Origin: Pigmentiphaga sp.
Lineage (GTDB): Bacteria; Pseudomonadota; Gammaproteobacteria; Burkholderiales; Burkholderiaceae_B
Assembly (NCBI GenBank): GCA_023228945.1
Contig: JALOAI010000013.1
Coordinates: forward strand, 94,387 to 158,386
Length of the DNA: 64,000 nucleotides
Reading direction: 5' to 3'
In this document: positions 54,501-62,202 of the stretch, one piece after another
Position numbering within the stretch: position 1 is the stretch's first letter
Layout: each line of letters opens with the position of its first letter
Made by a program: the position numbers and the translations under genes
The notes under the pieces: generated by a model
What the model was told of the DNA's origin: nothing
The model's database searches: none
The model's input: the letters and a program-made list of their open reading frames with translations, nothing else

Positions 54501-55606
54501 TCGACCTTGCTGCGCCAGGAATAGCGTTTGACCCGCGCCAGCCCGCTATCGACCACGAAGCGGATGCCCGGCACCGTGAGCGAGGTCTCGGCCACGTTGG
54601 TGGCCAGCACGATGCGGCGGGCGTTGGTGCGCGGGTGGAACACCGCCTCCTGCTCGGCTTGCGACAGGCGGGCGAACAGCGGCAGCACCTCGATGCCCGG
54701 CGGATGACGCTTGCGCAGCGCTTCGGCGGCTTCGCGGATCTCGCGCTCGCCCGGCAGGAACACCAGCACGTCGCCCGGGCCATGGCGCGCGCATTCGTCC
54801 ACCGCATCGACGATGGCGTCGATCAGGTCGCGCTCTTCGTCGGCCGCGCTGCGCTCGCGGCTCTTGCCATCGGCGCCGGACGGGCTGGTTGGCCCCGGCC
54901 CCTGACCTTGGCCAGCGGCCGGACCGGTGGGGTCGAACACCGGCCGGTAGCGGATTTCCACCGGATACAGCCGTCCCGACACCTCGATGACCGGCGCCGG
55001 GGTGCCGTCGGGCGCCGCGAAGTGGCGGGCGAAACGCTCGGCATCGATGGTGGCCGAGGTGATGATGAGCTTGAGATCGGGCCGCCGCGGCAGCAACTGG
55101 CGCAGATAGCCGAGCAGGAAATCGATGTTGAGGCTGCGTTCGTGCGCTTCATCGATGATGATCGTGTCGTACTGACGCAACAGCGGATCGCGCTGCGACT
55201 CCGACAGAAGGATGCCGTCGGTCATCAGCTTGACCGAGGCGCCGGGCGCGGTGCGGTCGTTGAAACGCACCTGGTAACCCACCACCTCCCCCAGCGGCGT
55301 GCGCAGCTCTTCGGCAACGCGGCGAGCCACCGAGGTGGCCGCCAGCCGGCGCGGCTGGGTGTGGCCGATCATGCCCCGTTCTCCCCGCCCCAGTTCCAGG
55401 CAGATCTTGGGCAATTGGGTAGTCTTGCCCGAGCCCGTTTCACCGCTGACGATCACCACGGCATGCGCCTGGATGGCGCGCGCGATCTCGGCGCGCCGCG
55501 CGCTGACCGGCAGACTGTCGGGATAGGTGATCTCGGGGACGGGATGGCGCTCGCGGCGGGCGGGACGGTTCACGCAGCAGACTCGGGTAGGACGGAAACC
55601 CGTCAT
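51578..55606 (-). CDS. hrpA: ATP-dependent RNA helicase HrpA
   Basis: A 1342-residue DEAH-box helicase. Motif I is GETGSGKTTQLPKICLELGRG, motif II IDEAHERSLN and motif III ITSATID; motif VI is NQRAGRCGRLGPG. The HA2 and OB-fold regions follow, then the long C-terminal extension typical of HrpA (E. coli HrpA is 1300 residues). An insert of about 50 residues rich in Ala/Gly/Pro lies at ~830-890. HrpA processes fimbrial mRNA in E. coli and rescues stalled ribosomes. I chose the ATG at 55606; the open frame beyond it is antisense to argA. Confidence 0.96.
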   Translation of the reverse strand: MTGFRPTRVCCVNRPARRERHPVPEITYPDSLPVSARRAEIARAIQAHAVVIVSGETGSGKTTQLPKICLELGRGERGMIGHTQPRRLAATSVARRVAEELRTPLGEVVGYQVRFNDRTAPGASVKLMTDGILLSESQRDPLLRQYDTIIIDEAHERSLNIDFLLGYLRQLLPRRPDLKLIITSATIDAERFARHFAAPDGTPAPVIEVSGRLYPVEIRYRPVFDPTGPAAGQGQGPGPTSPSGADGKSRERSAADEERDLIDAIVDAVDECARHGPGDVLVFLPGEREIREAAEALRKRHPPGIEVLPLFARLSQAEQEAVFHPRTNARRIVLATNVAETSLTVPGIRFVVDSGLARVKRYSWRSKVEQLRVEPISQASANQRAGRCGRLGPGLCIRLYDEADFAQRPRFTDPEILRSSLASVILRMKALKLDDIEDFPFVEAPSGRAVADGYHLLQELDAIDERNRLTPVGRELARLPVDPRIARMVLAAREQQCLAEMLIIAAALSVQDPRDRPLAAQEAADAAHAKFADERSEFLSYVKLWKWYHEAVAHKASQRKLVQQLREQFLSPVRLREWHDVHSQLAAMVGSAGWRLNTSEATYEQLHLALLSGLLGNIGTKSDDAPHYLGARGIRFHIHPGSRLQRKAGRWVLAGELVETTRLFARCVARIEPTWIERVAGERVQRQWSEPRWDKKRGQVVANERGTLYGLPLYHGRKVHFGRIDPAQAREIFIREALVPGEIDTKLPFVAHNRKLIAEIEKLEHKSRRPDILVDEALIFAFYDRQLPADVCQTRTLEAWYARAEGAPLADGGVAGLPSGAEAEDARAGHDVPAARSAARPPAGAGEGKAGAGRQARPQRSGLLFLSRDELMRHEAAGVTTDVFPKSVQWHGVDLALSYHFEPGSPRDGVTLSVPLYALNQVEPQRTEWLVPGMLKEKVHLLLKSLPQKLRRHCVPLPDYAAGFFDRHFEEAQQPERGLLDALIDDIREQTQVRVAPTDFKPETLPAHLFMNFRLVDEHGRMLAMARSLAQLRAEHGRQAQATFQQVAARDSGAAQALAAHDDITAWTFGELPELLEIRRGGQTVFGYPALIDRGSHCELDVFDDPVAARQRHRRGLLRLFRLQLREPVKFLEKNLNQLTAMSMLFMNLGTQEELRDQILDAAIESACLAEPWPTDAAGFTRRIDEGRGRLGLVAQEMARLAHAILTEWTAVQRKLPQAKGFAAAHADIEQQLRALVHKTFIRDTPYAQLVHFPRYLKAVAMRIDKLRAEPARDERLQADMAPLLQRYQREVAQRKGVPDAQLDAFRWLLEELRVALFAQTLRTPMPVSVKRLEKAWQALQR

Positions 55607-55699
55607 TATCCTACGAGAGGCCGTTTGACCACGCGCCGGTCTTACCGTCATGGCGATCCCGGCGTCGTAAAATAGCAGGCTTTCGACGCCCTCGCCGCC

Positions 55700-57073
55700 A
55701 TGACTCTGCCCGCCCCCGCCGAAGACCCTGCCCCGCTGGCCGACCCCGACGTCGTCCCCCCCGAGATCGCCCCCGCCCAGTTCGTTCGCTGGTTCCGGGA
55801 GGTCGCGCCCTACGTTCATGCGTTCCGCGGCAAAACCTTCGTCATCGGCTTCGGCGGCGAACTCGTACAGGCTGGCGCGCTCAACAGCCTGGTACAGGAT
55901 CTTTCCCTGCTCAACGCGCTGGGCATCCGCCTGGTGCTCATCCACGGCTCGCGGCCCCAGGTCAATGAGCAATTGCGGCTCAAGGGCTTCGCCCAACAGT
56001 TTGGCCGCGGCATGCAGGTCACCGACGCCGACGCCCTCGAATGCGTCAAGGAGGCCGCCGGCGAGATCATGCTCGACATCGAAGCCGCCTTCAGCCAGGG
56101 CCTGCCCAACACGCCGATGTCGCACGCCCGCATGCGCGTGATCACCGGCAACTTCGTCACCGCGCGGCCGGTGGGCGTGATCGACGGCCTGGATTACCAG
56201 CACACCGGCCTGGTGCGCAAGATCGATACCGAAGCCATGCGCTTTGCCGTGGATCACGGTTCCATCGTGCTCATGTCGCCCCTGGGGTTTTCACCCACCG
56301 GAGAAGCCTTCAGCCTGTCGATGGAAGAACTCGCCACCCGCGTGGCGGTGTCGCTGCGGGCCGAAAAGCTGATTTTCATCACCGAAAGCATGGGCGTGCG
56401 CGACACCGAGGGCGCCATCGATACCGAGCTCGCGCGAGTCGACGCCGACCGCCTGCTGGCGCAAGACACGCTGGACGACGATACCGCCCACTATCTGGCG
56501 CACGCCTCCAAGGCCGTCAAGCAAGGGGTGGCGCGCGCCCACCTGTTGCCGTATGCGCTCGACGGCAGCATTCTGCTCGAGATCTTCACCCATGATGGCG
56601 TCGGCACCATGGTGGTCGAAGACACGCTCGATGATCTGCGTCCCGCCACCGTGGATGACGTCGGCGCCATCGTGCAGCTTATCGAGCCTCTCGAACAAGA
56701 CGGCACGCTGGTGCCGCGCGGCCGCCACCAGATCGAGCGCGACGTCGAAAAATTCTGGGTGGCCGAGCACGACGGCATCATCTACGGCTGTGTGGCGCTG
56801 TATGTGTGGCCCGAAGAACGCATGGGCGAAATGGCCTGTCTGGTCGTGCATCCCGACTGGCAGGCCGAAGGCGAAGGCGACAAACTGCTGCGGCATGTGG
56901 AATCCCGCGCCCGCGCCACCGGTGTGCGCAGGCTGTTCGTACTCACCACCCGCACCTCGCACTGGTTCATCAAGCGGGGCTTCACCCACGGCTCCATCGC
57001 CGACCTGCCCGGCGAACGCCGGTCGCAGTACAACCGGGCCCGCAATAGCCTGGTCTTCATCAAAAGGCTGTAG
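55700..57073 (+). CDS. argA: N-acetylglutamate synthase ArgA
   Basis: A 457-residue classical ArgA. An amino-acid-kinase-like domain (FRGKTFVIGFGGELV, then LVLIHGSRPQVNEQL) holds the arginine feedback site, and a C-terminal GNAT domain (EERMGEMACLVVHPDWQAEG, GDKLLRHVESRAR) transfers acetyl from acetyl-CoA to glutamate. It is the first committed step of arginine synthesis. The gene is divergent from hrpA, with 93 bp between. Confidence 0.97.
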   Translation: MTLPAPAEDPAPLADPDVVPPEIAPAQFVRWFREVAPYVHAFRGKTFVIGFGGELVQAGALNSLVQDLSLLNALGIRLVLIHGSRPQVNEQLRLKGFAQQFGRGMQVTDADALECVKEAAGEIMLDIEAAFSQGLPNTPMSHARMRVITGNFVTARPVGVIDGLDYQHTGLVRKIDTEAMRFAVDHGSIVLMSPLGFSPTGEAFSLSMEELATRVAVSLRAEKLIFITESMGVRDTEGAIDTELARVDADRLLAQDTLDDDTAHYLAHASKAVKQGVARAHLLPYALDGSILLEIFTHDGVGTMVVEDTLDDLRPATVDDVGAIVQLIEPLEQDGTLVPRGRHQIERDVEKFWVAEHDGIIYGCVALYVWPEERMGEMACLVVHPDWQAEGEGDKLLRHVESRARATGVRRLFVLTTRTSHWFIKRGFTHGSIADLPGERRSQYNRARNSLVFIKRL

Positions 57074-57177
57074 GCGCTGGCTTTGGGCGCCAAGGCGCGG
57101 CAGCCGGCGGGCCGTTCGTTCGGCTTGCGCCGGGCCCCGGCTTGCACGGCGGCCATGATTTCGATGACAATTGAATA

Positions 57178-57480
57178 ATGGAAGCCAAAACCGTCGTCGT
57201 CGTCTTGGCCGCCCTGGCCCAGGAATCCCGTCTGACCATCTTCCACCTGCTCGTTCAGGCCGGTCCGGATGGGCTCCCCGCAGGCGAAGTCAGCAAACGC
57301 ACGGGCATCCCGCCGTCGTCGCTGTCGTTTCACCTCAAAGAGCTCACCCACGCCGGCCTGACCGAAGCCCGCCAAGAAGGTCGCTTCGTCTATTACCGCG
57401 TTCAGCCCGACACCTTGCGCGCCCTGGTGCGCTATCTGGTCGAGGACTGCGGCGGCGCACCGCCCGTTTCCGCGGGATAG
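57178..57480 (+). CDS. ArsR-family winged-helix regulator without the usual metal site
   Basis: A 100-residue ArsR/SmtB fold protein: LAALAQESRLTIFHLLVQAG, then the recognition helix GIPPSSLSFHLKELTHAGL and the wing ARQEGRFVYYRV. The ELCVCDL-type Cys motif that binds As(III) is absent (the matching stretch is GLPAGEVSKRTG), so it probably does not sense arsenite that way. The ArsC-like gene follows 84 bp later. Confidence 0.9.
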   Translation: MEAKTVVVVLAALAQESRLTIFHLLVQAGPDGLPAGEVSKRTGIPPSSLSFHLKELTHAGLTEARQEGRFVYYRVQPDTLRALVRYLVEDCGGAPPVSAG

Positions 57481-57564
57481 GCGCCCGCCCATCGGCTTCT
57501 CGCGGCGCCAGGCGCCCGCCACCCGCCCTCCCGGCGTTTTCCCCCCTTTTGCTTCGACATCCTC

Positions 57565-57921
57565 ATGTTTCCCACCACGATCTATCACAATCCCCGCTGT
57601 GGCACCTCACGCAAAACCCTGGAGCGGCTTCGCGAAGCCGGCCTGGAGCCCGTGGTCATCGAGTACCTGCAGACACCGCCCGACCGGGCCACGCTTCAGG
57701 CCCTGATCCGCGACGCCGGACTCGGCGTGCGCGAAGCCATCCGCGAGAAAGAAGCGGTCTACCAGGAGCTTGGGCTGGACGACCCCTCCTTGTCCGATGA
57801 CGCCCTGCTCGACGCCATGCTGGCCCACCCCATCCTCATCAACCGGCCTTTCGTCGTCACGCCGCGCGGCACCCGCTTGTGCCGGCCCATGGAACGCGTG
57901 CTCGAGATCCTGCCGGCCTGA
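57565..57921 (+). CDS. ArsC-family arsenate reductase-like protein
   Basis: A 118-residue thioredoxin-fold protein with the ArsC signature: YHNPRCGTSRKTLERLRE containing catalytic Cys12, and HPILINRPFVVTPRGTRLCRP with the conserved Arg pair. The glutaredoxin-linked class reduces arsenate to arsenite in the cytoplasm. No arsB/acr3 efflux gene is adjacent, so a complete resistance operon is not present here. Confidence 0.93.
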   Translation: MFPTTIYHNPRCGTSRKTLERLREAGLEPVVIEYLQTPPDRATLQALIRDAGLGVREAIREKEAVYQELGLDDPSLSDDALLDAMLAHPILINRPFVVTPRGTRLCRPMERVLEILPA

Positions 57922-58039
57922 ACACCAGGCGCCCGTCGCGGCGCAAACCGAAGGTGGTGTATCCGGCGGTATCCACATCCGCCGCGCCCGCCTCCCAGCG
58001 TGTCAGAGTCAGGGCCTCAGTCGAACCTCAGGCCCGTTC

Positions 58040-58951
58040 ATGCTCCGCCACCTGCTGTTTGCCCTCCTGGCCGTCGCCTTCCTGATTCGTCCAACCGCCA
58101 CCGCGCTGGCCGCCTCCTCGGCCATGCTGGGCTTCAGCGGGCCGGCGCTGCACGCCAGCGTTCAACTGGAACCCGCCGACCCCCACGCATCGCCCCCCTG
58201 CCCCGCCGGCCAGGTGTGGCAGGCCGGGGCCTGCGTCAATCCGTGTCTTGCCCTCAGTTCGGTCTATCAGTATTACCCGGAGCTCGACTTCTGCTACCTG
58301 GCCGAAGATCGCGACCGCGAGCACCAGAACCGCGCCTGCATCAGCCCCGCGGGCTATTACGGCGACCAAACCCGCAGCCGGTACCGCATCCGCTTCTTCG
58401 GTAAAACCCTCACCAATCCCGGTCCGCTGACCGTCGTCTACCTCCCGTGGAGCGAATGGGGCGACTGGACCTCCTGCCCACCCTTGCCGGAAGACTCCCC
58501 CGACCGCCCCGGCGTCGGTAGCCAGATCACGCTCAAGGCCTTGATCTGCGGCCCTTCCGACCTCGGCTACCACACCGTCGTCGGCGCCGATTGGGCCAAA
58601 CAGCAAGTCATCGCCAAATATCGCGGCTTCGGCGCCTCGCGCCGTTGCCCGGAGGCGGGAGGATTCCAGTACTGGATGACCGAATGGCGGCGCCTGGCCA
58701 ATCAGGCGGTCGGCACCGACGGCGACGATCCCAATGCCGGCCTGCATGCGGCCTGGCCCACCATCGAAGGCCATATGTTCGATCGCGCCCTCAGTTTGCG
58801 CGAACTCGATCCCCCCGCCGGCGACAGCGGCATCCCGGCCGCCAACGCTCTCTGCCGCGATGCCGCCCGGGAGCGCTGGCCGGGCTTTTCCGGGCAGGTG
58901 GAGTACCGCGTGGGCTCGGGCAACCTCTGCCTGGTTACCGCCATCTCCTGA
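58040..58951 (+). CDS. Secreted Cys-containing protein of unknown function
   Basis: A 303-residue protein. Residues 1-25 are a signal peptide (LLFALLAVAFLIRPTATALA). About nine Cys occur in the mature part, including SPPCPAGQVWQAGACVNPC, RACISPAGYYGD and WTSCPPLP, which suggests disulphides outside the cytoplasm. I recognise no family. It lies 106 bp before the DUF4214 gene on the same strand; the pair may be cell-surface proteins, but this is only inferred. The ATG at 58040 follows no strong ribosome site. Confidence 0.6.
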   Translation: MLRHLLFALLAVAFLIRPTATALAASSAMLGFSGPALHASVQLEPADPHASPPCPAGQVWQAGACVNPCLALSSVYQYYPELDFCYLAEDRDREHQNRACISPAGYYGDQTRSRYRIRFFGKTLTNPGPLTVVYLPWSEWGDWTSCPPLPEDSPDRPGVGSQITLKALICGPSDLGYHTVVGADWAKQQVIAKYRGFGASRRCPEAGGFQYWMTEWRRLANQAVGTDGDDPNAGLHAAWPTIEGHMFDRALSLRELDPPAGDSGIPAANALCRDAARERWPGFSGQVEYRVGSGNLCLVTAIS

Positions 58952-59057
58952 GGTCGCCGGGGGCGTGGCGCCTCTGAGCCTTCGGCCGGTCGGCCGCCAC
59001 GCGGCCGGCATTGCGTTCCCACCCTGCCACCACGAACCTTTCTTCCAGGACCACGCC

Positions 59058-60251
59058 ATGGATTACGCCCAAGCCCGCGAACTGCTGCAACGCCTCTATA
59101 GCACCCACACCAGCACGCTGCTCACTACCTTCGCCCTCGAGAACTTCGAGTCCCTCATTCCCTATTTCGGCGTCGAGCGCGCCTACACGGATATCGTCGC
59201 CCACCTCTATTCCCGCGCCGCGCTCGCCGACTACCAGGAACGCCTCTTCCCGGCGGAATTGCGCTGGAAGCCCTCGCAAAGTCTGGACGAATACAACACC
59301 AGCCTGCCTTCGTCGATCGTGCTGGGCCTATTGTTTCCCCAGGCGTCGGCCGAACTCGCCGAAGGGCTGCGCGACCTTCTCGACACCCGGCAGATCAGCA
59401 ACCTCGACCTGCTGCATGGTTGGGCCCTGCTGCCGCCAGGCCCCCCGCCCGACTGGGACACCATGCTCACCGCCTTGCGCGAGAATCCCTTTGTGCGCGC
59501 CGAAGGCTGGCTGGCCTTGCCCGACCTCGATCTGCCCTTTCTTGCCGCCGCCGATGTCCACTGGCTCTTGGCCATCTACGTTGCCGCCTTTGGCCGCGCG
59601 CCCGATCCCGAAGGCCTGCGCTACTGGGCCGAGCAAATGCAAACGGTCCTGGCCGACGACGCCGATCGGGCGCAGGCCCTGAAGATCCTGGCCGGCCACA
59701 TCGATTGGGCCGGCCAGCAGAACCGCGAGGCCGGCAGCGATCTCCCGCCGGCGTCATACGTGGCCCAGATCTATCAGCAGGTGCTGGGCCGCGAAGCCGA
59801 TGCCTATGGGCTGCAATACTGGACGGATGGCCTTGCCAGCGGCGAGATCCCGCGGGGCCAGTTTCTGGCAAACTTCCTCTACAGCGCCCTGAACGGCACG
59901 GGCGACGCCGGCTACCTGCAAGCCAGGATCGCCGTGGCGGGCCACGCCACCCATGCGCTCCAGCGCGACCCCGCCGCCAAGCTCGATCTCGCCGGAGTCC
60001 TGGAGGGCGTTCATCATGTGGGATCGGCGTTGGCGGCCATCGCTCTCCTGTCTCCTCCGTTCGGCGACACACCGTTGCCGTCTTCGTCCCAGGCCCTCGC
60101 CGAACCTGCGTGGTTCGCAGCCCTGTCGGCCACTCAAGAAGCCGGGCCCGCGACAGAGCCCTACGAACAGCCGCCAGAGCCCGACGCCGTTCTTCCTTGG
60201 ATGGCCGGCGACTCGCCCGATGCCCTCTCCCCGCACGACGCCCTGTGGTAA
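59058..60251 (+). CDS. DUF4214 domain-containing protein
   Basis: A 397-residue protein. Two DUF4214-type units can be seen: IYVAAFGRAPDPEGLRYWAEQM (~residues 173-195) and QIYQQVLGREADAYGLQYW followed by FLANFLYSALNGTG (~236-275). DUF4214 occurs in secreted and surface-layer proteins and in some sugar transferases. No signal peptide is visible and the C-terminus is acidic and Pro-rich (EPYEQPPEPDAVLPW), as in type I secreted proteins. The ATG at 59058 has AGGA upstream. Confidence 0.8.
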   Translation: MDYAQARELLQRLYSTHTSTLLTTFALENFESLIPYFGVERAYTDIVAHLYSRAALADYQERLFPAELRWKPSQSLDEYNTSLPSSIVLGLLFPQASAELAEGLRDLLDTRQISNLDLLHGWALLPPGPPPDWDTMLTALRENPFVRAEGWLALPDLDLPFLAAADVHWLLAIYVAAFGRAPDPEGLRYWAEQMQTVLADDADRAQALKILAGHIDWAGQQNREAGSDLPPASYVAQIYQQVLGREADAYGLQYWTDGLASGEIPRGQFLANFLYSALNGTGDAGYLQARIAVAGHATHALQRDPAAKLDLAGVLEGVHHVGSALAAIALLSPPFGDTPLPSSSQALAEPAWFAALSATQEAGPATEPYEQPPEPDAVLPWMAGDSPDALSPHDALW

Positions 60252-60347
60252 CACGCGGCGTCGCCCTCCGCACACTCTGTAACCACGGTCCTTTACAATG
60301 GGCCAAGAACTCCGGGCGCAAGCCTCCCACCCTTACAGGACTTCCCC

Positions 60348-60620
60348 ATGGCTCGAATGGTGCAGTGTGTCAAGCTCAAGACCGAGGCCGAAGGTCTCGA
60401 TTTCCCGCCCTACCCAGGCGAACTCGGCAAAAAAATCTGGCAAAGCATCTCCAAGCAGGCTTGGCAAGACTGGATCGGCATCCAAACCCGCTTGGTGAAC
60501 GAAAACCGCCTGAACCTGGCCGATGCCCGGGCGCGCAAGTATCTCGCCCAGCAGATGGAACGCTATCTGTTCGAAGACGGCTCGGTGGAAGCCCAGGGCT
60601 ACGTGCCGCCGTCGCAATAA
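60348..60620 (+). CDS. yggX: Oxidative damage protection / Fe-S trafficking protein YggX
   Basis: A 90-residue protein that matches YggX throughout: MVQCVKLKTEAEGLDFPPYP, then GKKIWQSISKQAWQDWIGIQ and LVNENRLNL. The conserved Cys7 is present. YggX protects Fe-S clusters from oxidants and helps iron trafficking. The stop is 12 bp from the converging phoU stop. Confidence 0.96.
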   Translation: MARMVQCVKLKTEAEGLDFPPYPGELGKKIWQSISKQAWQDWIGIQTRLVNENRLNLADARARKYLAQQMERYLFEDGSVEAQGYVPPSQ

Positions 60621-60632
60621 AAACGCGCGTGA

Positions 60633-61331
60633 TCAGTCCGACGCTTCGCGCTCCACCTGATCTACGCCGGTATGGCGCACGTCTTTGCCCTTGATCAGGT
60701 AGATCACCTGTTCCGACATATTCTTGGCGTGATCGCCAATGCGCTCCAGCGCCTTGGCGATGAACAACAGCTCGATGGCGCGCGAAATCGTGCGCGGGTC
60801 TTCGATCATGTAGGTGATCAGGTGGCGGATGGCGGCCTGCCATTCCTGGTCTACGCTTTTGTCCTGGCGCACCACGTCGGCCGCCACCTTGGCGTCGCCA
60901 CGGGCGAAGGCATCCAGCGTTTGCCGCATCATCGTATTGACGTAGCCGGCCATGTGCCAAAGCTCGAGCGCGGGCATATTGCGCCGGCCGGCCTCGTGGA
61001 TCATCTTGGCCATGCGCGCGATTTTTTCGGCCTCGTCGCCGGAACGCTCCATGTCGGTGATCATTTTGGTGAGCGTGATCATCATCCGCAGGTCGACGGC
61101 GGCAGGCTGGCGCAGCGCCAGGATGCGGCTGATGGCCTCATCGATCTCCGTTTCGTAGCTATTCACCTCCGCCTCGCGCGTGATCACGCGATCGAGGAGG
61201 TCGAGGTCGCCATTGGCCAAGCCGTCGATGGCATCGCGGATCTGGGCTTCTACCATCCCCCCCATTTGCAAAAAACGCGAACGGACGCTTTCGATCTCGG
61301 CGTCGAATTGTCGATGAGTGTGTTCGGTCAT
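60633..61331 (-). CDS. phoU: Phosphate signalling regulator PhoU
   Basis: A 232-residue PhoU with two repeats of a three-helix bundle and the metal-binding motifs EIDEAISRILALRQP / DMERSGDEAEKIAR and AIELLFIAKALERIGDHAKN. It links Pst transport activity to the PhoR-PhoB signal and stops Pho activation when phosphate is plentiful. The ATG at 61331 follows an AGGAGC site. It is about 19 kb from pstSCAB, with no Pho box visible upstream. Confidence 0.96.
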   Translation of the reverse strand: MTEHTHRQFDAEIESVRSRFLQMGGMVEAQIRDAIDGLANGDLDLLDRVITREAEVNSYETEIDEAISRILALRQPAAVDLRMMITLTKMITDMERSGDEAEKIARMAKMIHEAGRRNMPALELWHMAGYVNTMMRQTLDAFARGDAKVAADVVRQDKSVDQEWQAAIRHLITYMIEDPRTISRAIELLFIAKALERIGDHAKNMSEQVIYLIKGKDVRHTGVDQVEREASD

Positions 61332-61497
61332 AACCGCTCCTTGATCGGGGACCTTGCCCGCGCCCGCAGGCAAAGGTACAAGTTTATGGCTTGAGTATGA
61401 CGCTCTGATGGCGGTGCGCCCATTGTGGCACGAAGACCACACTCCCGCCTGGCTTGACCCTTCGTCCTGAAGCCCGGGCTTGCGCTTAGGCGCGTGG

Positions 61498-62190
61498 TCA
61501 GGTTTCGCCCAAGCGAGGCGCCTTCAGCCGCCGCACCCCGCGCTGGGTGGCCAGCAGCGCGATATCGGCTCCCGCCAGCGCGAACAGGCCGCACGTTACA
61601 ACGCCGGGAATGTCGTTGATCTGCCGCTCGAAGGCTTGGGCATCGATGATGCGCAGGCCATGGACATCCAGGATCACGTTGCCATTATCGGTGACGAAGT
61701 CCTCGCGCAGCGCCGCTCTGCCGCCCAGCGCGCTCAGGCGGCGCGCCACGGCGGCGCGCGCCATGGGAATCACCTCGATCGGCAGCGGGAAGGCGCCCAG
61801 GCTGTCCACGAGCTTGGATTCGTCGACGATGCAAATGAAGCGGCGGGCCACCGAGGCGACGATTTTCTCGCGCGTGAGCGCGCCGCCGCCACCTTTGATC
61901 ATGTAGAGATTGCTGTCGATCTCGTCGGCGCCATCCACATAGACGGGCATGCTGTCGACCTCGTTGAGCTCGAGCACGGCCACGCCATGATCCGCCAGCC
62001 GCCGGGCGCTGCGCTCGGAGCTGGCGACGCAGCCGCGGAAACGGCCGCGATGCGCGGCCAGTCCGTCGATGAAGTGGTCGGCGGTGGAACCCGTGCCTAC
62101 GCCCACTACGGTATCGGGCGCCAGGACTTCGAGTACCAGCTCCATGGCCGCCGCGGCGGCCTGGCGTTTCAAATCGTCTTGGGTCAACAT
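61498..62190 (-). CDS. rpiA: Ribose-5-phosphate isomerase A
   Basis: A 230-residue RpiA: GVGTGSTADHFIDGL at the N-terminus (phosphate binding), VYVDGADEIDSNLYMIKGGG (catalytic Asp and loop) and the active-site Glu in LTREKIVASVA. It interconverts ribose 5-phosphate and ribulose 5-phosphate in the pentose phosphate pathway. It starts just downstream of rmuC (12 bp), suggesting co-transcription. Confidence 0.97.
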   Translation of the reverse strand: MLTQDDLKRQAAAAAMELVLEVLAPDTVVGVGTGSTADHFIDGLAAHRGRFRGCVASSERSARRLADHGVAVLELNEVDSMPVYVDGADEIDSNLYMIKGGGGALTREKIVASVARRFICIVDESKLVDSLGAFPLPIEVIPMARAAVARRLSALGGRAALREDFVTDNGNVILDVHGLRIIDAQAFERQINDIPGVVTCGLFALAGADIALLATQRGVRRLKAPRLGET

Positions 62191-62202
62191 CGTCTTGCTC
62201 CT

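Noticed and set aside
55607..56257. N-terminal extension of HrpA by about 217 residues
   Set aside because: The extension lies antisense to argA and has no helicase-related sequence. The ATG at 55606 gives the normal family length.
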